Source: a virus. From it: a stretch of 33,423 bases of DNA. A program made the position numbers and the translations under genes. The DNA lies in IMG/VR virus record IMGVR_UViG_3300027708_000202, positions 1-33,423 of that record; one strand, 5' to 3'. The notes beneath the pieces were generated by a model. That model had not been told where the DNA came from. It was given only the letters and a program-made list of their open reading frames with translations, and searched no databases. This document shows, piece after piece, positions 15,492 through 21,867 of the stretch; within the stretch, counting starts at the first letter, position 1; every line of letters begins with the position of its first letter.

Positions 15492-16336
15492 CAACAACCT
15501 GGAAAGTGTTAGTAACCGGTTCAGAAGGTTATATTGGTAAACATCTATGTTATGCTTTAGAGAAACACTTTATAGAGGTACACAGATTAGATAAACATTT
15601 TCCTGAAGGTAGAGACCTGACGAATTGTTATGAGTTAGATATCCGTAGACCGCAAGATATCCGAAAGACAATGTTACCGACAATTGAGTTTGATGCCATC
15701 ATTCATTTGGCTGCTCTAGTCCGAGTCGGAGAATCAGTAGATTATCCTACAGCATATTACAATACAAACATTAATGGTACAAATTGGTTGAGGAATATTG
15801 TACCACATAAGAAGTTTATTTTTGCCTCAACTGGTGCGGCCGCAGGTATGGCATCTCCTTATGCTATCTCTAAGAAGGTATCGGAAGATATGTTAAGAGA
15901 ACAGGAACCTGATGCAACGATATTCCGATTCTATAATGTGATTGGTACAGAAGGATTCCAACCGACCAATCCTGATGGATTATTTTTTAATTTAATCCAA
16001 GCTGTGGAAACAGGAAAATTCACTATATATGGGAATGATTACGATACGAAAGATGGAACTTGTGTTCGTGAATATGTCCATGTAATGGATATTTGCCGTG
16101 CTCTTATGAAGGCAATCGATACACCATCCGAAAATCATATTGAAAATCTAGCTTATGGTGACACTAGAACCGTCAAGGAAATTGTTGAAATCTTTAAGAG
16201 AGTAAACGGTGTAGACTTTGAGGTTGAATATAAACCAAGGCGACCTGGTGATTTGGAGGCCTGTTACTTAGAACATCCATCCGAATTTATGATTCAAAAT
16301 TATAACTACGATGAGTTATTAGTATGGAAACCCTAA
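15488..16336 (+). CDS. NAD-dependent sugar-nucleotide epimerase/dehydratase (GalE-like)
   Basis: 282 residues, an extended short-chain dehydrogenase. The NAD-binding loop is TGSEGYIGKH (10-19), then HLAALVRVGES, the catalytic Ser/Thr near 114 and Tyr125-x3-Lys129 (SPYAISKK). The region FRFYNVIG and the C-terminal KPRRPGDLEACY match UDP-glucose/UDP-GlcNAc 4-epimerases, though the protein is about 50 residues shorter than E. coli GalE. It may modify host surface or phage glycans. The substrate cannot be told from sequence alone. Confidence 0.85.
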   Translation: MTTTWKVLVTGSEGYIGKHLCYALEKHFIEVHRLDKHFPEGRDLTNCYELDIRRPQDIRKTMLPTIEFDAIIHLAALVRVGESVDYPTAYYNTNINGTNWLRNIVPHKKFIFASTGAAAGMASPYAISKKVSEDMLREQEPDATIFRFYNVIGTEGFQPTNPDGLFFNLIQAVETGKFTIYGNDYDTKDGTCVREYVHVMDICRALMKAIDTPSENHIENLAYGDTRTVKEIVEIFKRVNGVDFEVEYKPRRPGDLEACYLEHPSEFMIQNYNYDELLVWKP

Positions 16337-16530
16337 AATTATTCTCCCTAGTCCTACTGTTTAGTGTGGTATATGGTATCGTAAGTGACGATGATTACCA
16401 TAAAACATTTGACAAACCAGAAATTATACGATATAATTGTAATAGTTTAAAATATTCAGAAGTACCTAAAGAAGTTGTTGAAAATTGTAATAAAAGTGAA
16501 AGAGAATACATCTATGTTAAAACCTATTAA
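16324..16530 (+). CDS. Small protein with N-terminal signal/membrane segment
   Basis: 68 residues. A hydrophobic stretch at about 4-21 looks like a signal peptide or anchor; the rest is polar with two Cys (YNCNSL and VENCNKS) that could form a periplasmic disulphide, and a C-terminal YIYVKTY. I recall similar small exported proteins in marine T4-like phages. It overlaps the epimerase end by 13 bases and groES by 17. Confidence 0.65.
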   Translation: METLKLFSLVLLFSVVYGIVSDDDYHKTFDKPEIIRYNCNSLKYSEVPKEVVENCNKSEREYIYVKTY

Positions 16531-16789
16531 AAAGAATATGATTGTCAAGCTGATTGAAAAAGAAACCGTATCTAAAGGCGGTATCGTATTGACAGGCGCT
16601 GATGCTCAAGAAGTTAGTAAAGGTACAGTACTATCTATTGGTTCAGAAGTGGAGTTGGTGAAAGTAGGAGAAGTAATTCTACCAAACTGGCAGAACGCAA
16701 GACCCGCTAAATTCGAATTAGAAGATTACTTTGTTGTTCATGAGGATGATGTTGTATTAATCTTTGAAGGTGACGAAACGCCTGCTTAA
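16514..16789 (+). CDS. groES: Phage co-chaperonin GroES (Cpn10)
   Basis: 91 residues, the normal size for Cpn10. Start ATG at 16514; the open frame upstream is shadow of the previous gene. The mobile loop that docks on GroEL is intact (KGGIVLTGAD, 21-30, with the IVL contact), and the family blocks GTVLSIGSE and EVILPNWQNA are present. It should replace host GroES on host GroEL, as T4 gp31 does for capsid folding, though it looks more like bacterial GroES than gp31. No GroEL gene is in the window. A terminator follows. Confidence 0.92.
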   Translation: MLKPIKKNMIVKLIEKETVSKGGIVLTGADAQEVSKGTVLSIGSEVELVKVGEVILPNWQNARPAKFELEDYFVVHEDDVVLIFEGDETPA

Positions 16790-16829
16790 TACCTTTGTGT
16801 TTCTCAAGGGTTTTCCGGCGTTATTTTTT
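16777..16829 (+). terminator. Probable intrinsic terminator after groES
   Basis: Outer stem AACGCC (16777-16782) with GGCGTT (16817-16822) encloses a smaller CCTT/AAGG hairpin and is followed by ATTTTTT (16823-16829). It overlaps the end of groES and lies where the convergent minus-strand gene ends. The large loop lowers certainty. Confidence 0.5.
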
Positions 16830-16983
16830 ACCACATTCTTAAATCGTTATACTCACGAATAACTCTCTCTAGATCGGCATGGTTCTGAGGATTCTTCCAA
16901 GAAATATACTCCTCTAAACGAGAGCCTTTTGGAGTATCCAGTAGAGTAGAAAAGAGAGTAGAGAGTTTTTTGAGAAATTTCAT
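16828..16983 (-). CDS. Small minus-strand protein (51 aa), DUF3563-like in outline
   Basis: On the minus strand an ATG at 16983 opens a 51-residue frame ending at TAA (16830-16828). The translation has a basic hydrophobic N terminus (MKFLKKLSTLFSTLL) and a polar C-terminal block with EYISWKNPQNHADLERVIREY; the NHADLERxIRE run recalls DUF3563-type small proteins. It fills a gap otherwise empty of + strand genes, converges with groES at a terminator and diverges from the gene at 17049. It is the only minus-strand gene seen. The ribosome site is weak (CGGA). Confidence 0.6.
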   Translation of the reverse strand: MKFLKKLSTLFSTLLDTPKGSRLEEYISWKNPQNHADLERVIREYNDLRMW

Positions 16984-16993
16984 TATGGATCCG

Positions 16994-17013
16994 TATTAGT
17001 GTTTATACTAATA
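16994..17013. promoter_or_regulatory. 7-bp dyad in the divergent intergenic region
   Basis: TATTAGT (16994-17000) and ACTAATA (17007-17013) form a perfect inverted repeat with a 6-base centre, between the divergent genes at 16983 (-) and 17049 (+). It could be an operator or a short RNA hairpin. No convincing promoter was found beside it. Confidence 0.35.
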
Positions 17014-17048
17014 TATAGTTCGGAAGTACATGACAGGAGTATTACATT

Positions 17049-17426
17049 ATGACCACGTTCACCACAGAAGATCGACTATTCTCGGCTCAGAATCCTTGGT
17101 TGGATCCTTGGGTAAAGAATTGGAATCCCAAGCAGACCGAGATAGAGTTTTTCTTTCCGTTAACTGAGCAGATTCCGTTAGGACTGGATTATAATGGATG
17201 TGAGAAACCGAAAATCTCAGTACCATTTTCTGCTGGTCTAGGTCTAACCACCACTATTTCCAATACTACATGGTCCACGAATATTTCTCCAACACTTTCT
17301 GTACATCCTCAAAACTCAGTAGGACAACTCAACATTGGTGGAATTCAGATCGGCATGGAGAAACAACCGAAGTGGTATCAGAAGGTACTGTATAAGTTAT
17401 TAGGATTTAACTGGAAGAATAAATGA
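17049..17426 (+). CDS. Unknown phage protein (125 aa)
   Basis: 125 residues with an AGGAG ribosome site 9 bases before the ATG. Aromatic-rich N terminus (QNPWLDPWVKNW), a Thr/Ser/Asn-rich beta-like middle (LGLTTTISNTTWSTNISP) and a basic, Trp-containing C terminus. No signal peptide. The composition resembles a small structural protein, but nothing identifies it. It starts a four-gene coupled group. Confidence 0.65.
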   Translation: MTTFTTEDRLFSAQNPWLDPWVKNWNPKQTEIEFFFPLTEQIPLGLDYNGCEKPKISVPFSAGLGLTTTISNTTWSTNISPTLSVHPQNSVGQLNIGGIQIGMEKQPKWYQKVLYKLLGFNWKNK

Positions 17427-17659
17427 AACATTGGGCTGAGAAAGAATACGAACAGAGAGTATACTATGATACCGATGATGGTAAAATCATTGGGTCTGTA
17501 TATAAAGTCGGTAACAATCATTCCATATGGGGTGCTCAGGTGTATTCTCCAACAAATGAATCAATTATACTAGGACAATACATCAATCTAGACTATGCTA
17601 AGAGAGGTGTAGAATATTTTTGGGAAGTCCAAAGTAGAACTCTTATAGAGAATCAATGA
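17423..17659 (+). CDS. Unknown phage protein (78 aa)
   Basis: The ATG overlaps the previous stop by 4 bases. Predicted mostly beta strands with many aromatic residues (YYDTDDGKIIGSVYKV, SIWGAQVYSP). Its size and strand pattern suggest a single small beta domain. No motif recognised. Confidence 0.6.
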   Translation: MKHWAEKEYEQRVYYDTDDGKIIGSVYKVGNNHSIWGAQVYSPTNESIILGQYINLDYAKRGVEYFWEVQSRTLIENQ

Positions 17660-17838
17660 TACTAAAGAAAAGAAACACACAGACTGCTCGATGGGACCAC
17701 AATAATAATAAGTGGCTCGTTGGTACACTAGAGTATCAATGGTTCCACGAAAGAACCAAAGAGCAATCTCCGTGGATGGATTTAGATAATGCTTTAATAT
17801 GGATAAAGGAACACGATGAAAGTAAAGAAACTAGTTAA
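17656..17838 (+). CDS. Unknown phage protein (60 aa)
   Basis: The ATG overlaps the previous stop by 4 bases. Trp-rich (five Trp in 60 residues) with the same beta-rich, aromatic style as the gene before it, so the two may be distant relatives. Its end overlaps the next short gene. Confidence 0.55.
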   Translation: MILKKRNTQTARWDHNNNKWLVGTLEYQWFHERTKEQSPWMDLDNALIWIKEHDESKETS

Positions 17839-17947
17839 GAAGATGTATGCGGCTATTCTATTGGGACAACCAAAGAAAGAAAAGAAACTGTATATGAAGT
17901 TACTGAAGAAATCCCTCAAGGGTAAAAATACTACTTCCGTACGGTAG
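17816..17947 (+). CDS. Very small basic phage protein (43 aa)
   Basis: ATG at 17816, overlapping the previous gene by 23 bases and preceded by AAGGA. The translation starts MKVKKLVKKMYAAIL and ends KKSLKGKNTTSVR; about one third Lys/Arg, all-helical. I recall short proteins ending KSLKGKxTxSVR in T4-like phages of cyanobacteria and other marine hosts. It closes the operon before the gene-free stretch. Confidence 0.6.
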   Translation: MKVKKLVKKMYAAILLGQPKKEKKLYMKLLKKSLKGKNTTSVR

Positions 17948-18026
17948 CCACCTAAAAAAAATTTAGTATTCCAAAAAGTCGGATCCTCGAAAAATTTCCT
18001 TCGGATAAAGTTACTGAACATCGAGT

Positions 18027-18055
18027 TTGACCTACCAAGGCTTTTTTCTTATACT
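18027..18055 (+). promoter_or_regulatory. Sigma70-type promoter reading into the GC-rich island
   Basis: TTGACC (18027-18032), 17-base spacer, TATACT (18050-18055). No gene begins within 300 bases, so if active it would make a non-coding RNA across the GC-rich island or a long leader for 18362. The downstream GGTT context shared by the other promoters is absent. Confidence 0.5.
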
Positions 18056-18265
18056 GTCAATCCACGCAATGCTCCCCTGTCGCTTTTCTGTGCGTCCTGC
18101 CTTACCACCTCTGCGCCTCTCTGGCACTCACTAACCACACACTCTGGCGCCCACTCTCCAAGCGTGACCCCATACGGCTCCTGGAGCTGCTCCCATAATA
18201 CTTGACCAAAACGCTCAAGAATTATCCTCAATAAAATCAAAGCGTTACGGCATTAAAAATATCAC

Positions 18266-18293
18266 TTGACAATTTCCACCAATCGTGTATAAT
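18266..18293 (+). promoter_or_regulatory. Sigma70-type promoter for the small-gene array
   Basis: TTGACA (18266-18271), 16-base spacer, TATAAT (18288-18293). A short CGCA/TGCG hairpin with a following T run sits in the 68-base leader (18310-18327), which might attenuate transcription. Confidence 0.85.
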
Positions 18294-18361
18294 AGTAAAA
18301 TCGAGTCTGCGCACTAATATGCGTTTTTATTATATTATTATATTGAGATTATATTATTATT

Positions 18362-18748
18362 ATGAATTTAGAAAATTTATCATTAACTGAATTAAAACAG
18401 TTATTAGCGAGAGTTAATCACGACCTTAAAATGAATAAACCCACTATTAAGCGTATTAAGCAAGAGAAACCACCAGTATTATCTGATTATGATATTGCTA
18501 ATAATATCGCTAAAACCTTTACTAATAAACAATATGTTAAACCAGTAGAAAATGCTAAGTTAATCGCTGATATTCAAATTCAAAAAGATATTCTCGATTA
18601 TCTCAATAGCGGTAATCATATTATCACTGCTAAACCCAGTAATAAGTTAAACAGTAAAGCATTAAGGGGTGCTAAATCTGGTATTAGATTATCTCGTAAT
18701 AATATTAATCCATTATCAGTATCATTATGTAATAGAGTATCATTATAA
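18362..18748 (+). CDS. Unknown basic phage protein (128 aa)
   Basis: 128 residues, first gene of the small-gene array. An N-terminal helix (LENLSLTELKQLLARVNHDLK) is followed by a Lys-rich segment and an Asn/Ser/Arg-rich C terminus, overall basic, so nucleic-acid binding is possible. Leu codons are nearly all TTA, a sharper bias than in genes before 18 kb. No motif recognised; no clear ribosome site besides AT-rich sequence. Confidence 0.6.
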   Translation: MNLENLSLTELKQLLARVNHDLKMNKPTIKRIKQEKPPVLSDYDIANNIAKTFTNKQYVKPVENAKLIADIQIQKDILDYLNSGNHIITAKPSNKLNSKALRGAKSGIRLSRNNINPLSVSLCNRVSL

Positions 18749-18790
18749 CTAAAAGTCATGATAAACGAATTCTATATTACTATAAAATCG

Positions 18791-18819
18791 TTTACAAAGT
18801 GGCAAAAATGCGTTATAAT
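18791..18819 (+). promoter_or_regulatory. Sigma70-type promoter
   Basis: TTTACA (18791-18796), 17-base spacer, TATAAT (18814-18819) followed by GGTTTTTAATTAAG. A TAAACGA/TCGTTTA inverted repeat (18763-18769 with 18788-18794) overlaps the -35. Confidence 0.8.
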
Positions 18820-18878
18820 GGTTTTTAATTAAGTAGCAATTTTGAGTAGTTTTTATATAATTTAAAAAGGAATATATT

Positions 18879-19103
18879 ATGTTTTCAGATATTAACCATG
18901 TAGTAACTTCATTAACTTTAAAACAAAAGCGTGATTTAGTTAAGTCATTACGCCAGATTATCGCTGAAGAAGTTAAAGATAATAAAATCAGTAAAATTAT
19001 CGCTAAATCTAATAAAGAAGCAGAAAAGAAAGCGAAAGTATTAGCGCAGATTAAAGCGGCAGAAGATAAACTTGCCAAATTAAACGCTAAACTGGCAGTA
19101 TAA
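18879..19103 (+). CDS. Small Lys/Ala-rich helical protein (74 aa)
   Basis: 74 residues with AAAAAGGAA upstream. Almost entirely helical; the C-terminal half (about 40-74) is a Lys/Ala/Glu coiled coil (KEAEKKAKVLAQIKAAEDKL). No motif. It may be a small DNA- or protein-binding factor; function unknown. Confidence 0.6.
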   Translation: MFSDINHVVTSLTLKQKRDLVKSLRQIIAEEVKDNKISKIIAKSNKEAEKKAKVLAQIKAAEDKLAKLNAKLAV

Positions 19104-19110
19104 TGCTTAT

Positions 19111-19143
19111 AATAACCATTAGATAATAGTGGTTATTAGTAAG
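19111..19143 (+). repeat. Hairpin-TTATTAGTAAG repeat, copy A
   Basis: AATAACCA (19111-19118) pairs perfectly with TGGTTATT (19130-19137), followed by AGTAAG. It shares 17 identical bases (TAGTGGTTATTAGTAAG) with copy C at 22071-22087 and the GGTTATTAGTAAG tail with copy B at 19443. It lies between genes, 32 bases before the next ATG. Confidence 0.65.
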
Positions 19144-19175
19144 TATTATTACCAATTTAAATAGAAAGAGATATT

Positions 19176-19421
19176 ATGTTAATAGAAAAAGAGCGCCATT
19201 ATAAAGTATTACAGTCATATGCATCCCGTACCGAAAATGAGTTTGAAGTATATGATTTTAATGATAATCGTGTAGGGTATTTTGTAGAAAGAGATAATCA
19301 ATTTGAAGTATATCATAATGCTGATAGTGATTATGAAGATTATACCAGTATTGATTATACCGATAACTATAATGATGCTGTGCAAATGATTATAGAAGAA
19401 ATTGAATATGATATGAATTAA
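19176..19421 (+). CDS. Acidic, Tyr/Asp-rich small protein (81 aa)
   Basis: 81 residues, preceded by AAAGAGA. The central part is very acidic and Tyr-rich (ADSDYEDYTSIDYTDNYND), giving a strongly negative, possibly DNA-mimic-like surface. That reading is speculative; length and composition are the only clues. Confidence 0.6.
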   Translation: MLIEKERHYKVLQSYASRTENEFEVYDFNDNRVGYFVERDNQFEVYHNADSDYEDYTSIDYTDNYNDAVQMIIEEIEYDMN

Positions 19422-19442
19422 TACCATATTGCGATGATTTAT

Positions 19443-19477
19443 AATAATCTCTGATACGCTTAGAGGTTATTAGTAAG
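19443..19477 (+). repeat. Hairpin-TTATTAGTAAG repeat, copy B
   Basis: AATAATCTCT (19443-19452) pairs with AGAGGTTATT (19462-19471), 10 pairs including one G-U, followed by AGTAAG. Only the tail GGTTATTAGTAAG is shared with copies A and C; the stem sequence differs but still pairs, which is what a conserved structure would show. Downstream to 19675 lie only short direct repeats (ACTAGGA at 19546 and 19556; TATCAGCG at 19601 and 19613). Confidence 0.6.
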
Positions 19478-19675
19478 TTATTGATTATATTAGATAATAT
19501 TATTGTGAGATATTGAGATAATGCTCGGAAAATCTCTGTGGATTAACTAGGACGCACTAGGATAATCAGAAACAGAAATTAAGACTCGCATTATATCCTA
19601 TATCAGCGACATTATCAGCGTATATAACCAAAAGTAATATAGATTAGATTTATTAGTTATTAAGAGGAGGACATT

Positions 19676-19867
19676 ATGACTATTACAGTATTAAAATGGA
19701 ATAATCGTTATGTCCGTTTAGTGAAATATAGTAAAAAGGTATTATTCTCAGATAATGATGATTGGTTATTATTACAATATCCATTAGAATTACCAGAGAA
19801 TAAGCGTAGGTTATTATGGGTGCCATTATCTACCCGTTTTGAATGGAAAAAGGAATTTATATTATGA
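19676..19867 (+). CDS. Unknown small basic protein (63 aa)
   Basis: 63 residues with a very strong ribosome site (AAGAGGAGG) 6 bases before the ATG. Trp/Leu/Arg-rich, beta-like pattern (VLKWNNRYVRLVKYSKKVLF). Coupled to the next gene (ATGA). Function unknown. Confidence 0.6.
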   Translation: MTITVLKWNNRYVRLVKYSKKVLFSDNDDWLLLQYPLELPENKRRLLWVPLSTRFEWKKEFIL

Positions 19868-20046
19868 GTTTAAGTAAAAAAGATTTGTTGGATTTATTAG
19901 AAAAAGCATCGGTATTAGTAGATACTGTTATTCAAGAATTACCAGATAGCGATAATGAATTTAGTTTAGATGTATCACCTATTGATTATCTACTAAATGC
20001 TGCTGGTGATATTCAGGATGCTATTAACGGTTTATCAGGAGATTGA
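19864..20046 (+). CDS. Small acidic helical protein (60 aa)
   Basis: Start ATG at 19864, overlapping the previous stop, with AAGGA 9 bases upstream; an in-frame ATG at 19843 lies inside the preceding gene. Acidic two-helix outline (SKKDLLDLLEKASVLVDTVI then LLNAAGDIQDAINGL). Function unknown. Confidence 0.6.
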   Translation: MSLSKKDLLDLLEKASVLVDTVIQELPDSDNEFSLDVSPIDYLLNAAGDIQDAINGLSGD

Positions 20047-20048
20047 TT

Positions 20049-20195
20049 ATGAGTAAAAAGCATTATATTAGTATTGCAAGAGTATTATTGGTGAATAAAT
20101 CATCATTCAAAGTATGTTCCGATTTAGCGGTACAGTTTAAAAATGATAATCGGTTATTTGATATTAACCGTTTTCTTACTGCTTGTGGTCATTAA
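20049..20195 (+). CDS. Small conserved phage protein (48 aa)
   Basis: ATG at 20049, 2 bases after the previous stop. The translation starts MSKKHYISIARVLL and ends FDINRFLTACGH. The pairing of a KKHYxxIA start with an FDxxRFLxACG end is one I recall from small proteins common on phages and plasmids, with no known role. Confidence 0.65.
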   Translation: MSKKHYISIARVLLVNKSSFKVCSDLAVQFKNDNRLFDINRFLTACGH

Positions 20196-20204
20196 GGAGA
20201 TATT

Positions 20205-20408
20205 ATGTCTAGTATGAAGCGTTTAGTAGAAGATTTTAATTATTACTTTGATAATAATGCTGGTGATGTAGTTATATTCTCTAGTACCGAAGATGGTATT
20301 ATTGGTCAATATACATTCTCAGCATCGGATGTATTAAGTATAATGAATCCTACTGCATATAATGAGGAGTTTAATCTCTGGTTGAAAAAGTATGCGGAGG
20401 TAGTATAA
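20205..20408 (+). CDS. Unknown small protein (67 aa)
   Basis: 67 residues, preceded by AAGGAGA 6 bases upstream. Mixed alpha/beta with an aromatic N-terminal region (LVEDFNYYFDNN) and no membrane segment. Its last base is the A of the next ATG. Confidence 0.6.
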   Translation: MSSMKRLVEDFNYYFDNNAGDVVIFSSTEDGIIGQYTFSASDVLSIMNPTAYNEEFNLWLKKYAEVV

Positions 20409-20518
20409 TGAAGGTTATTATTGTTTGTTTGATTATATTATTGGCATATCATTTTTCTGATATTGATAATCAGTTTAAGGTAATGTCTGGTAATTTACAT
20501 AGTGAAAGGTCGTTATGA
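20408..20518 (+). CDS. Very small membrane protein (36 aa)
   Basis: ATG at 20408 overlaps the previous TAA; its own TGA overlaps the next ATG (20515). A hydrophobic N-terminal segment (KVIIVCLIILLAYHF, residues 2-16) gives a single membrane span, then a polar tail. Fills the gap exactly, with GGAGG upstream. Confidence 0.55.
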   Translation: MKVIIVCLIILLAYHFSDIDNQFKVMSGNLHSERSL

Positions 20519-20712
20519 TTAAAGATGGAAGTAGGGTTATCGGTTTATATGGTAATAATGCCATTATCGGTAAAGTATTAACCAGTCGGTATTATGGTGC
20601 TGAGTTTCTTTATACGATTGCATTAGAAACTCCATTATCATTTAGATGGCGGGATAATCCAGTAACGGTAGCATTATTATCTGAAAAGGAAATACATTAT
20701 GCACCATTATAG
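20515..20712 (+). CDS. Unknown small basic protein (65 aa)
   Basis: 65 residues, coupled to both neighbours, with GAAAGG upstream. Predicted small beta-barrel-like pattern (SRVIGLYGNNAIIGKVLTSRYYG) reminiscent of SH3-like folds, but no family is recognised. Confidence 0.55.
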   Translation: MIKDGSRVIGLYGNNAIIGKVLTSRYYGAEFLYTIALETPLSFRWRDNPVTVALLSEKEIHYAPL

Positions 20713-20812
20713 ATTTTTATATACTTTAATGGTATTATTCTGTATTGTAACTGGTATATTATTGGTGTTTAATATAATCGTTGGATTAATGTATACTCAT
20801 TATTATCTATGA
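20699..20812 (+). CDS. Very small membrane protein (37 aa)
   Basis: ATG at 20699 overlaps the previous gene by 14 bases, with AAGGAA upstream. Nearly the whole protein is hydrophobic (residues 8-32), one membrane span ending in a Tyr-rich tail. It is the last gene before the hairpin-promoter block at 20817. Confidence 0.5.
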   Translation: MHHYRFLYTLMVLFCIVTGILLVFNIIVGLMYTHYYL

Positions 20813-20816
20813 AGTG

Positions 20817-20836
20817 GTGTTGTTCCGATACAACAC
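20817..20836 (+). repeat. Inter-operon hairpin (GTGTTGT/ACAACAC)
   Basis: GTGTTGT (20817-20823) pairs perfectly with ACAACAC (20830-20836) across TCCGAT. The same 7-bp stem recurs at 23564-23583 with a different 6-base loop. It lies just after an operon end and 47 bases before a promoter. Confidence 0.6.
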
Positions 20837-20883
20837 ATTTAGTATTATCGGCCAAGTATTGTTATTGGAATATGCCATATTGC

Positions 20884-20911
20884 TTGTGGTCTATTCTAAT
20901 ACCTGTATAAT
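20884..20911 (+). promoter_or_regulatory. Sigma70-type promoter for the GP88-like gene
   Basis: TTGTGG (20884-20889), 16-base spacer, TATAAT (20906-20911) followed by GGTTTTTTAA. The -35 is weak and identical to that at 23599. The expected transcript start (about 20918) is just before the structured leader at 20925. Confidence 0.75.
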
Positions 20912-20924
20912 GGTTTTTTAAATG

Positions 20925-21042
20925 CCAGAGTTATTTTGGCGAGGGTTAAGTGAATATAAGGTATATAATATTATATGCCTCTAATATCAGGACGCTGATT
21001 ATAGTATATTCTAGGAACTGACTCGCTCCAAAATAACTTTGG
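20925..21042 (+). ncRNA. Candidate structured leader RNA with three-way junction
   Basis: Arms 20925-20943 and 21022-21042 form a 19-bp stem (one G-U, one 2-base bulge). Inside, GAATATA (20952-20958) pairs with TATATTC (21005-21011) and encloses two hairpins: 20960-20979 (8 bp, loop ATAT, one G-U) and 20986-20999 (ATCAG/CTGAT, loop GACG). The stem begins some 7 bases after the expected transcript start and the GP88-like gene begins 47 bases after it ends. It looks like a riboswitch-type or protein-bound leader; no known class is recognised. Confidence 0.6.
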
Positions 21043-21089
21043 TTTAATCTTGATTGTAATTTTTAAGAAAAGAAGGAATTGGTGAGAAT

Positions 21090-21866
21090 ATGAATTTATT
21101 ATCAGTCGGTAATCCCAAGACTTTAAAGGGAATGAAGCAAGGTTATAATACCTATATTCTTCATTTAGCACCAGCATCATTATCTGGTCATAATACCTGT
21201 CCTAAAGCGACACCAGGTTGCATTTCTGCTTGTTTGAATACTGCTGGTCGTGGTGGTATGTTTAAAAAAGGCGAGAATACTAATACTATTCAAAAAGCAC
21301 GGATTCGTAAAACACAATTATTCTATGATAATCGTGACCTGTTTATGGAGTTATTGGTAAAAGATATTAACTTGGCGATTAAGCAATCTGCCAAAGCAGG
21401 TCTAATACCAGTTATTCGTTTAAATGGTACTTCCGATATATCATGGGAGAAATATCCAGTTAAAATGGGTAATGTAGTATATACTAACATATTCTCAGCT
21501 TTTGAGTTTATCCAGTTTTATGATTATACTAAGGTACTTGGTCGTAAAACTCAGAGCATTACCAATTATCATTTAACCTTCAGTATGGCAGATGGTAATT
21601 ACTTAGATTGTAAACAGGCAGTTCAGCAAGGTTATAATATTGCTGTAGTATTTGGTATTAAGAAAGGTACACCAATGCCTAAGAAATTCTTTAATCATAA
21701 TATGACTGTATTTAATGGTGATGAGTCTGATTTGCGTTTTTTAGATCCTGCCAATTCTATTATCGGTCTATATGCTAAAGGTAAGGCAAAGAAGGATACT
21801 AGCGGTTTCGTGCAATATCCAATCGGTGATTATTCATTTACTATCAAATTAGATAAGGCGGCTTAA
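21090..21866 (+). CDS. GP88-like phage protein
   Basis: 258 residues. The N-terminal block HNTCPKATPGCISACLNTAGRGG (Cys37, Cys44, Cys48) and the following KARIRKTQLFYDNRDLFMELL match the gene product 88 family I know from actinobacteriophages and other phages; its function is not established. The three Cys could bind metal. The C-terminal half is alpha/beta (VVFGIKKGTPMPKKF). AGAAGGAA lies upstream of the ATG, behind an unusual structured leader. By far the largest protein in the 18-26 kb array. Confidence 0.8.
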   Translation: MNLLSVGNPKTLKGMKQGYNTYILHLAPASLSGHNTCPKATPGCISACLNTAGRGGMFKKGENTNTIQKARIRKTQLFYDNRDLFMELLVKDINLAIKQSAKAGLIPVIRLNGTSDISWEKYPVKMGNVVYTNIFSAFEFIQFYDYTKVLGRKTQSITNYHLTFSMADGNYLDCKQAVQQGYNIAVVFGIKKGTPMPKKFFNHNMTVFNGDESDLRFLDPANSIIGLYAKGKAKKDTSGFVQYPIGDYSFTIKLDKAA

Positions 21867-21867
21867 T

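Larger units (their letters stand above)
17948..18361. other. 414-base gene-free stretch with a GC-rich island and two promoters
   Basis: No convincing gene on either strand. The first 80 bases are AT-rich with short palindromes (CCGTACGG at 17937-17944, CTAAA/TTTAG). At 18056-18190 base composition changes abruptly to GC-rich and pyrimidine-rich on the + strand, unlike anything else in the window. One sigma70-type promoter reads into the island and a second reads out toward 18362. A minus-strand open frame (18240-18049, 63 codons) exists but starts only at TTG and lacks a ribosome site. It could be a small RNA, an origin-related region or a remnant of foreign DNA. Confidence 0.5.

Noticed and set aside
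18049-18240. 63-codon minus-strand frame across the GC-rich island
   Set aside because: Starts only at TTG, has no ribosome site and no recognisable motif; the lack of stops follows from high GC. Kept only as a possibility.
19546-19620. Short direct repeats ACTAGGA and TATCAGCG as a CRISPR or iteron array
   Set aside because: Only two copies each, 7-8 bases long, with no regular spacer series.
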